Shown here: piece by piece, positions 34,680-46,644 of the stretch
Position numbering within the stretch: the stretch's first letter is position 1
How the letters are laid out: the number at the start of each line of letters is the position of its first letter
Assembly (NCBI GenBank): GCA_032718475.1
Contig: JAUCBJ010002101.1
Span: 38,257-102,256 of the forward strand
Length of the DNA: 64,000 bases
Source of the DNA: Nemertoderma westbladi
Lineage: Eukaryota; Xenacoelomorpha; Nemertodermatida; Nemertodermatidae
Direction: 5' to 3'
Notes under the pieces: generated by a model
What the model saw: the letters and a program-made list of their open reading frames with translations, nothing else
What the model was told of the DNA's origin: nothing
Database searches by the model: none
Made by a program: the position numbers and the translations under genes

Positions 34680-36330
34680 CATAGTGGAGTTTTAGTAAAC
34701 GTTTTAGTTCCATCAATTATGTCGCTTTTTATCAGGCTATCCAACAATACCAGACTATTAGTCATAAATGTTTACCTGCCGTATCAGTCTTGTGATAATT
34801 TTGATCTGTACATCAAGTACTTAGGTAAACTGCAGGCGATTACAGAGGCCGCCCCTACAGTGGCAGTCTGTATCATTGGTGATTTTAATGCCTCGCCTGG
34901 GCGCTATTTTTACAATGAATTAAGTGATTGGTGCAATAATAATTCTCTAACATATCTGATGTAGCAAACTTACCTAGTGATACGTTTACCTTTACTAGCG
35001 CTGCTTTTAGTACCACATCATGGCTTGACCATGTAGTGACAACAGCCGCATCCGAATTGTTTGTTAATGAATACTTTGTTTCATACAATTTATCTACAGT
35101 AGATCATATACCGATCTCTGTAGACCTTAACATTATACCTGATTTAACTCGCAGTGCTCAGCCCCCTAACGTTGATGTAACTGACTGTAACCATTGCAAA
35201 TTACAATGCGGTCCTCCAAACTTAAATTATATAAAAGAGTACAGCAAAGTATTAAACTTTGCACTGGCCGACATTTCAATACCTGATGGCTTGAAATGTA
35301 CAGACCCGAACTGCAAGGACCACTGCGAGTCAATCGAAAAGTATTGGGAATTTATTTCTGGTGCAATTTGCATTTTCGATTCAGCCAGGAAGACAGTACC
35401 GTCTAAACAACAGACGGCGAGTCTAGTCATAATTATAACATTCCAGGCTGGAACGACTCAGTCAGGGATAAATATAATTTGTCATTACATAAGTTCCAAG
35501 TATGGCGGGAAGCGGGATCCCCAAGACAAAGGAATGTGCACAGAGAATATCTTGCGGCAGCTGCTGCAGAGACGAGTAAAGATTTTAATACATTCTGGAA
35601 CTCGATTAAAAAAGAGACAAATGTGCGTATCCTGCTTCCCAACGTAGTTAGCGGTGCAGCTGGAGAGGCTGAAATATCCGATTTATTTAATAACGAATTT
35701 TCAACGTTGCTAAATAGCGCTTCAGTAAGCAATGATTTCTCATTGAATGAAATTAATGACATGCTAGGTAATGCGAAGTTCACGACCGATATGTTTATTA
35801 GTGCAAATGAAGTAGGATGTGCACTCTCTAACCTTAAGTTAGGTAAATTCATAGGCCCTGATGGTATCTCGGCAGAGCATTTAGTATATGGTAATAGTAG
35901 CAGGCTCAATACCATGTTAGCTATTCTTTTATGTTCTTTTGTTATCCACGGGTATCTCCCAAACTCAATCATTCATAGTATCCTCATACCAATTATAAAG
36001 GATAAGAATGGCCCTTTAGACGATAAATCTAACACCGACCTGTAGCCATTTCTACAGTATTTAGTAAGTTGTTTGAATACATAATATTTTCTCGTGTTGA
36101 ATCACATATTATTTGTAGCGATAATCAATTTGCTTTCAAAAGCAATAGCGGGACTGAATTAGGGGTATATGTGCTTAAGGTAATCAACTACTATTTAGAT
36201 AATGATAGCCCAGTTTTTGTATGTTTTTTGGACGCTTCTAAGGCATTCCACCATATAGAGCATGATAAATTATTTAATAAACTTATAGGTAGGTAGAGGT
36301 ATACCATCTTATATTGTGCGTATAATAGCA
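34680..36330 (+). pseudogene. LINE with AP endonuclease and partial RT, 3'-truncated
   Basis: The endonuclease comes first: LLVINVYLPYQSCDNF, CIIGDFNASPG, TTSWLDHVVT and VDHIPISV are the Asn, Asp and His motifs of the APE fold. A shifted frame gives GGKRD/GSPRQRNVHREYL and the RT start: KLGKFIGPDGISAEHL, IHSILIPIIKDKNG, then NQFAFKSNSGTELGVYVLKV and FVCFLDASKAFHHIEHD (motif A). The sequence ends around GRGIPSYIVRIIAYWYR, before the catalytic YADD, so the 3' half is gone. That is unusual for a LINE and implies later deletion or insertion. Several stops and frameshifts are present. It is a CR1/Jockey-type element by motif style. Confidence 0.75.
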
Positions 36331-36481
36331 TACTGGTATCGGGTGGAGAAATATCTGTTCCTTTATTGTAGAGTTGCATTTTTGTGCCCTTCTTTGTCAT
36401 TTGGTCGATTATTCTTGAGATCTGTGTCCATGTTTTCAGGTGAATATTACATAATAATTAATTAAACATTTGTTTTTTCCA

Positions 36482-37119
36482 GACTCATATCCAGATTCAA
36501 AGTAACGAACTGGTGTTGGTGATTCCGTCTGGGAGACGGAGGCAGAGGTTGGAAGACATGGCCGCAAGGAACAACATGTGTCCGGTGGACTGCGGTGGTG
36601 GAGGAGCAGGCCATTGTCAATACTTCGCCGTTGCAATGGCCGTTCAACAACAAACTGGCTATCTATACACGGTCAAAGAACTGAGAAAATGTGTCGCAGA
36701 GTTGCTGGTACGTGAACAACAGATATTTGAACCGTTTGTACCAGTTAACTTTGGTAACTATGTTAGTCAAGTACGGGATGGAAGGGAATGGGGGGGATAA
36801 CGTTTCTTTACGAGTTTTAGCTAATCTTTTAGGGGTTAAATTCCAAATCTACGATACTGGAGTTAACACTGTGGTGGTGGTTGGGGAGGGGGTTATAAAT
36901 ATTTCCTTGGGGTATATCCACGATGAGGTACATTATGTAGCCATTGTACAAAATAGTCAACTCTTATCACAAGTACCAGGGCACTCATTAACACCTGGGA
37001 CTGCAACACTGTCTTCCCGAGATGTGAACATTATCATGGGTGGGGGGCCAAGTTCACAATGGGGGGTGGGGGGGAGGGGGGGCTCAAATACAACCAGGAA
37101 CGAGCTCTATGGGCCATAA
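36482..37119 (+). pseudogene. Helitron-like element copy A: OTU-type cysteine protease region
   Basis: After a TTTCCAG acceptor-like site, the frame gives a basic lead, then CPVDCGGGGAGHCQYFAVAM, placing a Cys after Asp/Gly/His in the position of the OTU nucleophile loop (usual D-G-N-C). It continues with REWGGDNVSLRVLANLLGVK, the OTU W-G-x2-x-L..A strand, and a final HYVAIV with the catalytic His. A one-base slip in the G run near 36790 splits the frame. Helentron/Helitron2 proteins are known to carry an OTU domain before Rep, which fits the downstream sequence. The Gly-rich insertion before the Cys is odd and may be polymorphic. Confidence 0.6.
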
Positions 37120-37124
37120 TTTTG

Positions 37125-38401
37125 GAGAGGCGGAGGTTCCTATGGAAACTGAAAGCAATGGGTTAAATGGCATGGGAGGTACAACATAATTTTATGGTGA
37201 GGAAGATTTGGGTAGCGATTTTGAAATGGGTTCCATTTCAGATGGCGAAGCTACCAGCAAGCAAGCATGGAAGTTGAGAGTGATAATAACTTAAATGATG
37301 AATGGTGTTCTAATTGTTTTAGAAAACACGGAGGCCATGGTTGTGAATTTGGTGAGGTTTTAAGGAACTATTTTGGGGAGTTGAAAAGGGCGCCTGATAG
37401 GGGGGGGGGGGGGGGGGGGGGGAGTATATATTGTGAACAGAGTGCAAGGAATACCTCACCCATAAGACACGAATTGGAGAGACGGTTGGCCATCATATTA
37501 TTGGACTATGGTAAGAACCACCAAAGATGGTCAACTGTGGAGGATTGGGATGTTCTTGGGATGGGGTACAACAGATGTTTGCAATTGGAATACAAAGGCA
37601 TGTAAATGTTGAACCTTTGTTTAATGATATTACAGTAAACCGCCATTGGTATATGACCCTTATTAGCAGTCTCCTTGATGTTAACATCATGAAATCTGCT
37701 AATACCAATCCTTATCCCGATGTGAAATGTCCTTTGGGGTGCCACGAATTCCTCAATCGTATCAAGCCGTTGCCCCTTCACCACTTCCTCCACTTGTGGA
37801 TTGCTAAGTTTAATTCTTTCGATCCAAAGAAGGAATTAGTCCATGGAATAGTAGGAGAATGGCCATGCAATGGGTACGACTTGGGATACGTCATTCGTCC
37901 ATCATTGATAATAATCCCCAACCACGGCCTTTGCGTTGCAATGTGCGAGGATCACGCAACTGCAGATAAGTCCTACATTCAGCCTCCTCGACATCCCAGC
38001 CACGGCGACGCGACACCCTACAGTACCTCGACCGACTCACTCCAGCAACTATGGCTCCAAATATTGTTCGTGATGGTCAGGTGGGTAAGTTTCCCTGTAG
38101 TCAAGAAAATAGGAGGATACCACGGCATACTTTGACAACTACGACAACTTTGAACCGACCATAAATGGGGGAGGAATTTGTGAGAGGGACTCTCCATGCA
38201 GGTAAGTATGAGGAGGAGGGACTACAGGGATGCATCAAGAGTGGCTCATATGTTCCCATGGATGAAGCTCTATTTCAATGGGAGAATTACACATCAAAAG
38301 ATAAAGGGAGTACAACTAATTACAGCTTACCACTAGTACACTTGGAAACGACCCTTATGGATGTGAACCACTCCACATTCCTAACACATCACAAACCTTA
38401 A
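37125..38401 (+). pseudogene. Helitron-like copy A: Cys-rich N-terminal region
   Basis: Shifting frames give an acidic linker (EEDLGSDFEMGSISDGEA), NEWCSNCFRKHGGHGCEFG-like Cys/His sequence, NRHWYMTLISSLLDVNIMKS, PYPDVKCPLGCHEFLNRIKP (CxxGC motif) and LPLHHFLHLWIAKF. Then WPCNGYDLGYVIRPSLIII, HGLCVAMCEDHA, and, after a stop, GTLHAGKYEEEGLQGCIKSG. This order resembles what I remember of Helitron2-type proteins between OTU and Rep. A long G run at about 37399-37421 interrupts it. Roughly four frame changes make it non-functional. Confidence 0.5.
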
Positions 38402-38687
38402 ATTCCAATTCAATTTTAGAAAATGTACTACAAATTATAGCCTTCCAACACGTAGACTCCTACAATCTATAGTAGAAACTAATCAGTTATCCTACCAACT
38501 AATTACTGCGTTTACATACAGTACTGAATTATGAATGTGGTAATGAAAACAGTGCAACAAAGAGAGACTTCTAGAACGCAACATATCAGAATCCAGTAAC
38601 ACCACAGAATCTATTTTTCGCAAATCAGCTATTAATCTGACATTAATAGAAGGAATATCAATTAGAAGTACTGTCGGAGATTCAAAT

Positions 38688-39210
38688 GTGACTAATATTG
38701 AATTATACATCTGTGATAACAATGCTCGAAGTTTTATGGGATTAATACAGTTGGAACAGCTCCTAATCATAGATACAGACAACATTATTGTGGATGGCAA
38801 CGACTACTATTTGCAGAGTGCCAGTAACTCAAAGGGAACACTATTTAGATGGAGGGAATTATTTCAGTTTCAGGACACTCTAGCGACCAAATATGACAAG
38901 TCAATGGTGAACACATCAAGTATCCTAAGACAATTCAACACACTTGTGTTTGTAAAGAAAGCACTACCTATGACCTACAAAGATAGACAGCTATCCCTTA
39001 AATCAGGGCAGAATAAAATGAAATGTGAAATCCATAATCAATACTTAGTGAAACAACATGTCACCAACACATCGAATTGCTGTGAAATTGGTTGTTCAAC
39101 AAACGGCTCACTGGCGATGCCCATGTGGTTTACCTTTTCAATTTTGTGAAATGGGAGTTTGTTTCAAACATGGTAGATTGCTGCTCAAGAAAACTTCAAT
39201 AACAATGGTT
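38688..39210 (+). pseudogene. Unrecognised coding segment inside copy A
   Basis: A 153-residue plus frame: NIELYICDNNARSFMGLIQL, IIVDGNDYYLQSASNSKGTL, then SILRQFNTLVFVKKALPMTY. It ends at a Cys-rich patch that needs a frame change (NCCEIGCSTNGSLAMP, then GVCFKHG). It may be a further part of the Helitron-like protein or a different insertion. I could not match it to Rep. Confidence 0.3.
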
Positions 39211-39301
39211 GAAAGTTGCGTTGGTTGAGTGGCTGATGGTGTTAATCATAACATCAACACGTCAGCAGGAGGTGTTGCCATGGACAACCAAGGATATATA
39301 G

Positions 39302-40378
39302 ATGGAGATGTTGACAAACTTATTGAAGATCCATTGGGACGGTCTCCTAGGGAACCACGAAATGGTTACTGACGAACATGACGTCATGCTGTTATATGCC
39401 AAATTGGTGAACGAAAAAATAACAAGTTGCAATTTTCTAGAAGAAGAACGAGTAAAAAAGGATAAGGGATATACAGCACGAAATATAGGTATTCCAGAAC
39501 TAATTTGGTACACCTTAGGTCGGGAATATTTTAACACAAACGTTGAATTTCTTCATGTTTCTAGTTTGACCCCAGCCTATCGAACTGGTTTCTGCCATCC
39601 ACAGCCTGGACAAAAGAAAGTATTGTTAGTTGCTGGAGAGGATAAAGAATTACTTCCTGTCTTGAAATGGGCCCATTTACCTGCCAGTAGACAGTTTATT
39701 CCATCCCAAGAACTACTAATAAGGGATTACAGCGAAAGTTCTTTCAGTGCTGATAGGATTACCAAGTTTAATCTGCGACCACCATAACTCCTTCTCTTTG
39801 ACACCATTGAAGTTTATACCAAGTGCTTCACCCTTTCCTCTATTAGTAATAATTACGAGTTGGACCTACAAATCGGTGAATGCATTTGGGTAAACGGACT
39901 AGGCCACCGTGTTTTACTTTGTGCATCCGGAATCACAAACACAATGGCATTTCTGCAAAATAAAGTCAATTCAAATGACCCTCTCGCCCTAAACCTTTTA
40001 CAGGAAATATTAGGGCCAATCTCTAATAATAATAAAGGGTTTATCACACGGTTTGTAAACACCCGGGACACAAAATCAGTTATAGTTGTGTTCACAAGCA
40101 TAACCCCATTCCAAACCGAGAAATTCCTGATACACCTAATGTTATCCCTGGGACATTTTCAAACCGAACTTGATCTGTTCTCCACTTCATGTTTTCTGGA
40201 AAGTTTCAGTTTATCTAAATTGATACCAGACTGGAATAATGTGACAAATCAGGACTCCCTCAACCTTCATAGGAAATACGTTATGGAACAGTTGGGTCAC
40301 TATCCAATTTCTACCAGACAGCTAGATAAATCTGTACTCAGTACTCTCTGTACTAACAGCATTTTTCAGTGGTGGTAA
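39302..40378 (+). pseudogene. Helitron-like copy A: region between Rep and helicase
   Basis: Two frames, split by one stop and a frame change at 39785-39860. The first has GIPELIWYTLGREYFNTNVE, then LPASRQFIPSQELLIRDYSE and RITKFNLRPP, the conserved F-x-L-R-P-P box that follows Rep in Helitron-like proteins. The second has LQIGECIWVNGLGHRVLLCA, VIVVFTSITPFQTEKFL and LGHFQTELDLFSTSCFLESF. The ETELDLFS box recurs in copies B (54.95 kb) and C (58.7 kb) and serves to align them. The Rep core expected upstream is not recognisable in this copy. Confidence 0.55.
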
Positions 40379-40439
40379 CCTACAGTAGACAACACTACCC
40401 ATTGTACATGTACAGGCCCTGTTCCTGTGCTAACTCACC

Positions 40440-40700
40440 CACCACCATTAGTACAAGCAAGCAAGCAAGCAAACAGTCGGCCGAAGCTGGAGGCGACCCG
40501 AAGGCTCCTCTTTCGATAGTTGCTACCCCAGGGTAGGGGAGGACGCTACTCCTATCCCAAGATTTGCTCCCAGTTATTTAACTGGTACTCATTTAATCGA
40601 CCCCAGTGGATGAAAAGCTGAGTGGACCATGGAGGGGCTGAACCTACAACCAATAGATTGCAGGCCCGGCGCTCAACCAACTGAGCTACCCCGCCTTATA
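40440..40700 (-). mobile_element. tRNA-derived SINE
   Basis: Read on the minus strand from about 40697: GGCGGGGTAGCTCAGTTGGT (tRNA 5' end with A box), then the B box AGGTTCAGCCCC about 45 bases on, then a tRNA-unrelated body (ACTGGGGTCGATTAAATGAG), ending in a GCTTGCTTGC tail. RNA polymerase III promoter boxes, body and simple tail are the usual SINE layout. It lies inside Helitron-like copy A and splits its frame. Confidence 0.8.
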
Positions 40701-40719
40701 CCGCTACCCGCCATTAGTA

Positions 40720-41104
40720 CAACTGCACCATTGTTTTGCAATGGATATTCAAATCCCAGACGATTCCTGTGGGTTTCTTTATATTTTGGTCAGTGTCCCT
40801 TTCCCCGAGGAAACATATAGGAGAGGCAGCGAATCTGAGAAAGGCACTCCTTGAACATCAGTTGGGCCAATGGCCAAACTGGTCAGACAACCAAAATTTA
40901 CAAACATGGCAACCATATGCTTTCGTTACTGGTTTCCCTGGAAACAGTCTCGAGGAAACAAATATAGACGCTGGAAAATCTTTACAAATTGCTATTCTGT
41001 ACCGCTTGAGACAAAATATGTCATTAACTGAAGTTCTAGAAATTACCATCCAGATGTCTAGACGAGAGAACTTGGGACTGCGGGTAGTAAAAGTATTTAA
41101 ATAA
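40720..41104 (+). pseudogene. Helitron-like copy A: continuation after the SINE
   Basis: The frame resumes after the SINE with HIGEAANLRKALLEHQLGQW, PYAFVTGFPGNSLEETNID, AGKSLQIAILYRLRQNMSL, and ends VVKVFK at 41104. I assign it to copy A by position and strand; the domain itself is not recognised. Confidence 0.3.
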
Positions 41105-41507
41105 TTAATATTTTACAAATTTAATTGGGGGGGGGGGGGGGGGGCTACTTACATTATTTGGTTAAATTAAAGGCTCACTCGTTTGCATAAGGAACATTGT
41201 GTTAGGGTACATTGCAAGGGTTGTGGTGCGAGCCACGCAGTCAGGGTGAGCCTTAGAGCATTATAATTAGTAAATAGGGCAACATTTCATGTCCGTCTGC
41301 CTGTCTGTCCATCTGTCTGTCGGTCCGTCAGTAATGAAAAATTCATTCGTGAATAACTTTTGAAGATTTTAATAGTCCATATTGATCAATAATTTTAATA
41401 ACTTTCTGGGTTTGGATATAAACTTTTCTGGCTTAGTATAATGCATAATGCGTAGCTAATGATACTAGTAAATTAAATTATATAATATAAATATATTTTT
41501 GATACAG
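41105..41507. other. G run and dispersed repeat end
   Basis: A G homopolymer near 41127-41144, then GTGCGAGCCACGCAGTCAGG, similar to the 20.63-kb sequence, then CTGTCTGTCC-type simple repeat. No gene. Confidence 0.5.
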
Positions 41508-41717
41508 ATTTCTATGGTTTATGCCAGCAAGGTATGCAAGGGGCTGTTTAGAGATCAACCATGCCCATGCTTTCGCACAGTTCACAAGGAGTGGGCAGTC
41601 TCGTTTCGACCTAAATGGGACAAGATGATAATCGATAAGGAGGATAACATTATTATACCACACATCTTTTCGAACACTGAATTTCCGATGTTATTCTTCC
41701 CTAAGGATGTACTTCAG
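41508..41717 (+). CDS. Candidate exon (70 codons), unrecognised
   Basis: Bounded by GATACAG acceptor and CAG/GTAACA donor, exactly 210 bp and open in phase 0. The protein is rich in Cys, Lys and Trp: ASKVCKGLFRDQPCPCFRTV, EWAVSFRPKWDKMIIDKEDN, and FPMLFFPKDVLQ. The CxCF pattern may bind metal. The next candidate exon does not join in phase, so another exon or a different gene model is needed. Confidence 0.35.
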
Positions 41718-42193
41718 GTAACAGATTTGGTATATATATCACAATAAAGATTAACATTAACTCCAAAAGTAAATATACACACAATCAGATTGGTCTCGGG
41801 CATATATTTTAGTATCTCGTCGAGATAGGGAGAGGGTGAGAAACTGGACGCAAATCCCATATCAGTGCGTACAGATACCTATAACAAGTATCAATCAAGC
41901 CTTATGTTATGTTAGTTAACGCATTTTATTACACTGTAAGTTTTGTGCCCGAAATATAGGGTATTTTGTAGAAGTTCTGACTTTTGCCACGCTATTAAGA
42001 GCTTTGTTTCATCTTTTGTCATTAATATACATATAAACTGAAACCCCTGATATTGACTTATTTAATTGTTTTGGTTGTAATAACCTGCCACAGTAACGTG
42101 ATTCTTTCCATTAGTCTGCTTATTCGCACCTTCAGATCCTTGACACCTACATCCTAGTACCAAATTATTTAGTTTATAAATAATTATTTATAG

Positions 42194-42402
42194 CCTCAGA
42201 CACAATGAATCCATCACTAATGACGAGGCACGGAATCACATCCGTAACGAACTGAAAATATATCGCGGTGGTTGGGTGATATCTGGATGGGCTCAGTCTG
42301 CTGTAATAAATGCAGCTACGGAGCAGGTAGAACCTGCCAGGTTCCATATAACAACATCCATCATAAATAAGGACAAATTTTATCACTTCAATTTATTTAG
42401 AA
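42194..42402 (+). CDS. Candidate exon (209 bp), unrecognised
   Basis: Strong acceptor (TTTATTTATAG) and donor (GTAAGT). The one open frame reads NESITNDEARNHIRNELKIY, RGGWVISGWAQSAVINAATE and PARFHITTSIINKDKFYHFN. It leaves one base over, which joins in phase to a candidate exon at 43026 giving RCGMEWDDCCQQF (Cys-rich, GTGAGT donor at 43064). No family is recognised. The intact frame contrasts with the damaged neighbours. Confidence 0.4.
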
Positions 42403-43025
42403 GTAAGTTTGACGAAATTAACTACATATTTTATGATTATGATTATTATTACTATTATATTATATTAATTCATGTTTCTAACTGATACTGAAAAGTAATT
42501 CCTTCGGAAACCTTCTCATACCTATAATTTTCTTTTACAAATCTTAATGAGATATATTTGGTCGTGTCAGGATTTTTAATGTGATATTTATATTGCCCCA
42601 AGTTACATTCGCAGTTATTCTTCTACCTAAATAGTTTTTTTATTTGAAAGCTGTTTGTGGTATGATTTGAATTAACACAATTATATACATTTATTTTGAA
42701 ATGTAGTTTTGATAATTAAATTATTCTATTAAATAAATACACATATATATAGTTCTGGAACATTTTGTTTCTATATAATAATTTATCTCAATTTTATATC
42801 ATTTATCTCATCTACCTTGTTGTCCAGCGTATTACAGCTGGGTAGGGATGGCAATTATAAAGTGATCAATCACTTCAGGAATTTTACGTGAATGAACCAT
42901 CATTGAGCTACTTATAATTATACTAACCAAATTTTCTTAATGTCTGTTTATTATGCAAACAATCTAGAATAATTAGTGAAAGTTTGACAATAATTGATGA
43001 CCATTCACCTGCTATTTTTTTTCAG

Positions 43026-43063
43026 GGTGTGGTATGGAGTGGGATGACTGCTGCCAACAATTT
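43026..43063 (+). CDS. Candidate short exon, Cys-rich
   Basis: A T-rich tract ending in CAG precedes it and GTGAGT follows. With the base carried over from the 42402 donor it reads RCGMEWDDCCQQF. It is short, so support comes mainly from splice signals and phase. Confidence 0.25.
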
Positions 43064-43464
43064 TGTGAGTCCCTTTACTGATGTCCTTTCTGGCCCAAAC
43101 CCTGGGTCAAACCCAGATTGTGAGGGGGAGAGGGATTCTGGAGTTTGAGGTTCTGTCTGATTTATGGACATGGGGGGGGGGGGGGGGGGTTGCCTCATCA
43201 TCCGTTGCCACTTCTCATGTTCTGGAAGACTGGCTGAGAAGTTTCCTGTGGTTCTGAATGTGTGCTACTCTCCAACTAGTTTCTACCTAATTATTATTTA
43301 CCTAATTAATACTAATTTCTACCACAATCTACAAGTAGCTACTGATGGAGTAGCACGCATTCTTAACATTCCTGGGAGACTTTACTGCAAGTCACAATCA
43401 ATCTCGAGATAATCTTCCCATTGAGGTCAAAAATTTAAAAAAGGTTAAAAAAGGCAATATTACA

Positions 43465-43702
43465 ATATCGATCAAAGAGAGTCAGGTGTTCAGCTTGTTT
43501 CGGTAATAAAAATAAATATTGATGATGAAAATGAAGTTAAGCTGGGAGGGCCCTTCTTTAATAAGTGTATTCGTCAATTTGTTGATGATTTTGGGGATAG
43601 ACAAATAACGGATTTAAGGGCACGTGTTTCACCGTATCATCTATTGCGGTTCACCTTCTTTAGTATTTTTATTTCAACTAATAAGCGCACCACCATATTT
43701 TA
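43465..43702 (+). CDS. Unrecognised coding-like segment
   Basis: A plus frame: ESGVQLVSVIKINIDDENEV, LGGPFFNKCIRQFVDDFGDR, ITDLRARVSPYHLLRFTFF, ending at a TAG. The composition looks protein-like for about 70 residues. There is no start codon or splice site that I can defend. Confidence 0.25.
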
Positions 43703-45795
43703 GAAAGTACAGAATCTGGTCCCGAAACAGAGAGAATATACCCACTATGGCCAACTGAAATAGTTAGGGCTCAACAGGGATACTGTGGGTGTGCTAAGCC
43801 ACAACTTACAGGGGTGAAATCTTACGGCACAGAAGGTTCGCCATGTCCTGCAATTGTCTGATTGTTACAGTAGAAAAATTGTGAATAATATATAAAACTG
43901 ATATAATTGTATTGAAATTATTGTTTGTACATAAAGATATGTTGAGATATATTGATGTATAGAAACTGGTACATGAATGTCAGAATGTTACAGTTACATA
44001 ATATTATCGGACTTTACAAATATACTGTAACAGTATATAACTGTATAAAGGAACCAATCAAAACTATAGAACAACTATAACTAAGAACTATAATAAGAAA
44101 TATGATGAGAACTATATAAGTACTATACTATAACTATGCTACTATACTATACTATACTATAACTATGCTACTATACTATACTATACTATTGAAAGATCAT
44201 AGAGCTTCCTAACCCTGATTGACTGCTTCCTGTGTCTGACTGTATGTATGCATGCAGTACGTCAGTACTGCAGTACCAATATGATGCTCTGACTGCTGAT
44301 CAATAATAATGATGCCAGCTAGGCGAAACAGATTCCTGTTATTACAGAGGTTGGGATGGATAAACCAATCAGGGAACAGGACAGTAATCCTACCATATAA
44401 GGTAATACAAACACAAGCTATCTCTATTATAAGGAGACAGCTGGTAATAAAATTCACAAATAGAAATATATGTGGGGCGAGTCATAAACTATGAAAAGCT
44501 CTAAGGCAATATAATATTCTTAGTTAAAGATAATAAAGATATAGTAACTCTCTATATAAATGCCTAATAGGTAGTTGACATCCCACACCCACGACAGTGA
44601 CTTAGGGCCACCACTGCTGTAACTATAAATTACGACATAATATGTATGTACATATATATTATATATAATGCACAATGAAAGGACATATAAAGTAAGAATA
44701 TGAAATCAAACACAAATAAAGTCACGTAATATTTATATCTTTATAAATGTCGGTTGGTGCTTTTGACTAGTTCTAAAAATTTCACAATTGATTAAACAAA
44801 TAATAAACTAAAACTCAGCTCAAAATGCACAAATAAATGCCATTCTTATATGTAGAAACTCTACAATTTATATAGATTACTTTCAATGAGAATAATTACC
44901 GTAATTCATAGTAATAATGTTTCTTGGTAAGTTAAGACATACTTAATCACAATATAAGTCCATTGATAAGATTAAATTGAGACTCGGTAAATCAAATAAT
45001 CAAGGAGTATTAAAGAGAATGTATATACAAAAATAAATCAAATACAAAAGAAAATACCATGAAATAACTATATATAACATCAATATAGTCAGTCATCAAT
45101 CTATTATTATTAATTATAATCATCAATACATCAATCATCGTAATGTTAGTGATATTGAACTGCTTTGATCGACTTTATTCCCAAACATCGAGTAACAAGT
45201 ATAAAAAGAGTTGTATATAAACACTAATTCCATTATCATCAACAAACAAAGATTACATATTCAGGGTAGAGGGATTGGGTTCAGAATGGGGAAAGGGACA
45301 AGAGAGACCAGGGACAGGGGGGGGGGGGGGGGGGCAAAAATGGAAAGGGAAAAGAGGGACAGGGAGAACGATACGAGAGGAATGGGCTGGATAGTGGACA
45401 GGGAAAATAAATATTTCATATCAACAATGGAGCGCATGCATCCTGGGGGGCCCCACACCCGTGAAACGTCACGGGAGGATAGATAAGGGAATATCCATTG
45501 CATAATAATTAAATTGTATTCATTATGTAGATTGCATGCATATCCAATCCATCCAAAAATTCACATCAATATAAATAATAGAATATCGTTATATCTTTAT
45601 GTCGTATCCATATCGTATCATTATCATTATCAATCAGCATATATAAATATATAAGTATATTATAATGAATTTAGTAACGGTAATTATAACATCATCATTT
45701 GGGTATAATCCATTTATAATCGTTGACCATATATCATTACAGGGTTGTAAACTTGAGTATATGTATATATAATATATATATTAGTGTAGATATCT
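43703..45795. other. AT-rich non-coding
   Basis: ACTAT simple repeats (about 44120-44190), a G run near 45319-45335 and a purine-rich patch around 45270-45400. No gene with recognisable features. Confidence 0.5.
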
Positions 45796-46400
45796 TTAAT
45801 CTGCTTGTTCTAACAAGCAAAGTGTATGGATTGGGCGCTCAAGAAGGCCACCTTTGAGTAAAACTTCAGCTACTCGGACTTGTTTATCTTCACCTGGGAA
45901 GACTTTAGTGACTCGCCCAATTGTCCAAGCTACCTTGATGGAATCATCATCCATCACAAGTACAACATCATGAACCTTAAGGTTGTAACCTGGACGGTAC
46001 CACTTTGTTCGAGTATGTAAAGTAGGCAGGTATTCACGAATCCACCTGCTCCAAAAAAAGTTAGAAAGAACTTGGGCTTGTCTCCAGGTGGTTTCAACAC
46101 CTTTACTTGCGCTAATAAACAACCCTGGTGGGAAGTTTGAGACTGGATCTAAACAAAGAGCATGGTTAGGAGTTAGAACTGTATCACCATGAACATCATC
46201 AGTGGTGAGGTACAGTGGGCGACTATTCATAATGGCTGCGGCTTCAGAGAGAACAGTGCGGAGTGTGTCCTCAGTGACAAGCTGCGTTTCCAATGTGATT
46301 CGTAATATCTTCTTTTTCATTCCAACAAGACGTTCCCAAACACCAGACATGTGAGGAGCACATGGGGGCTGCCAATGAAATTTGAGTGTATGATTGGGTA
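45796..46400 (-). pseudogene. BEL/Pao retrotransposon, integrase C-terminus
   Basis: The minus frame begins around PPCAPHMSGVWERLVGMKKK (the standard P-x-A-P-H-x-G-G-V-W-E-R box), then EAAAIMNSRPL, DTVLTPNHALCL, and WRQAQVLSNFFWSRWIREYL. It ends in a chromodomain-like/DUF5641-type tail (NLKVHDVVLVMDDDSIKVAW, IGRVTKVFPGEDKQVRVAEV). The integrase catalytic residues and the rest of Pol are absent. It is followed on the other side by RTE and Helitron-like sequence. Confidence 0.8.
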
Positions 46401-46419
46401 CTAATATGTTTGACCAAGT

Positions 46420-46640
46420 AGATCAACAATAGCTCAGATACTTGCACTACAGAGACTGATTGAAGGAATTAAGTCAAAGAATCTCCCTGCAGTCATGACT
46501 TTTGTGGACTTCAAGAAGGCATTCGACTCCATCCATAGAGGTAAAATGCTTGAAATCCTAAGAGCTTATGGAATACCAGAAGTAATTGTTGCTGGCATTG
46601 GATTGTTATATTGTGACACAGAAGCGCAGGTGCGCAGGGC
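46420..46640 (+). pseudogene. RTE-like LINE, RT motif A fragment
   Basis: QRLIEGIKSKNLPAVMTFVD, FKKAFDSIHRGKMLEILRAY, GIPEVIVAGIGLLY: RT motif A with its catalytic Asp and the following helix. It ends abruptly where Helitron-like copy B begins. It is probably the same LINE family as the C-terminal fragments at 6.6, 18.9 and 60.1 kb. Confidence 0.7.
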
Positions 46641-46644
46641 ACAC

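Noticed and set aside
40640-40700. Functional tRNA gene
   Set aside because: The tRNA-like head lacks a clean acceptor stem partner and is followed by a SINE body and GCTTG tail.
45211-45503. ORFs on both strands around a G run
   Set aside because: Purine-rich low complexity explains the open frames; no motif seen.
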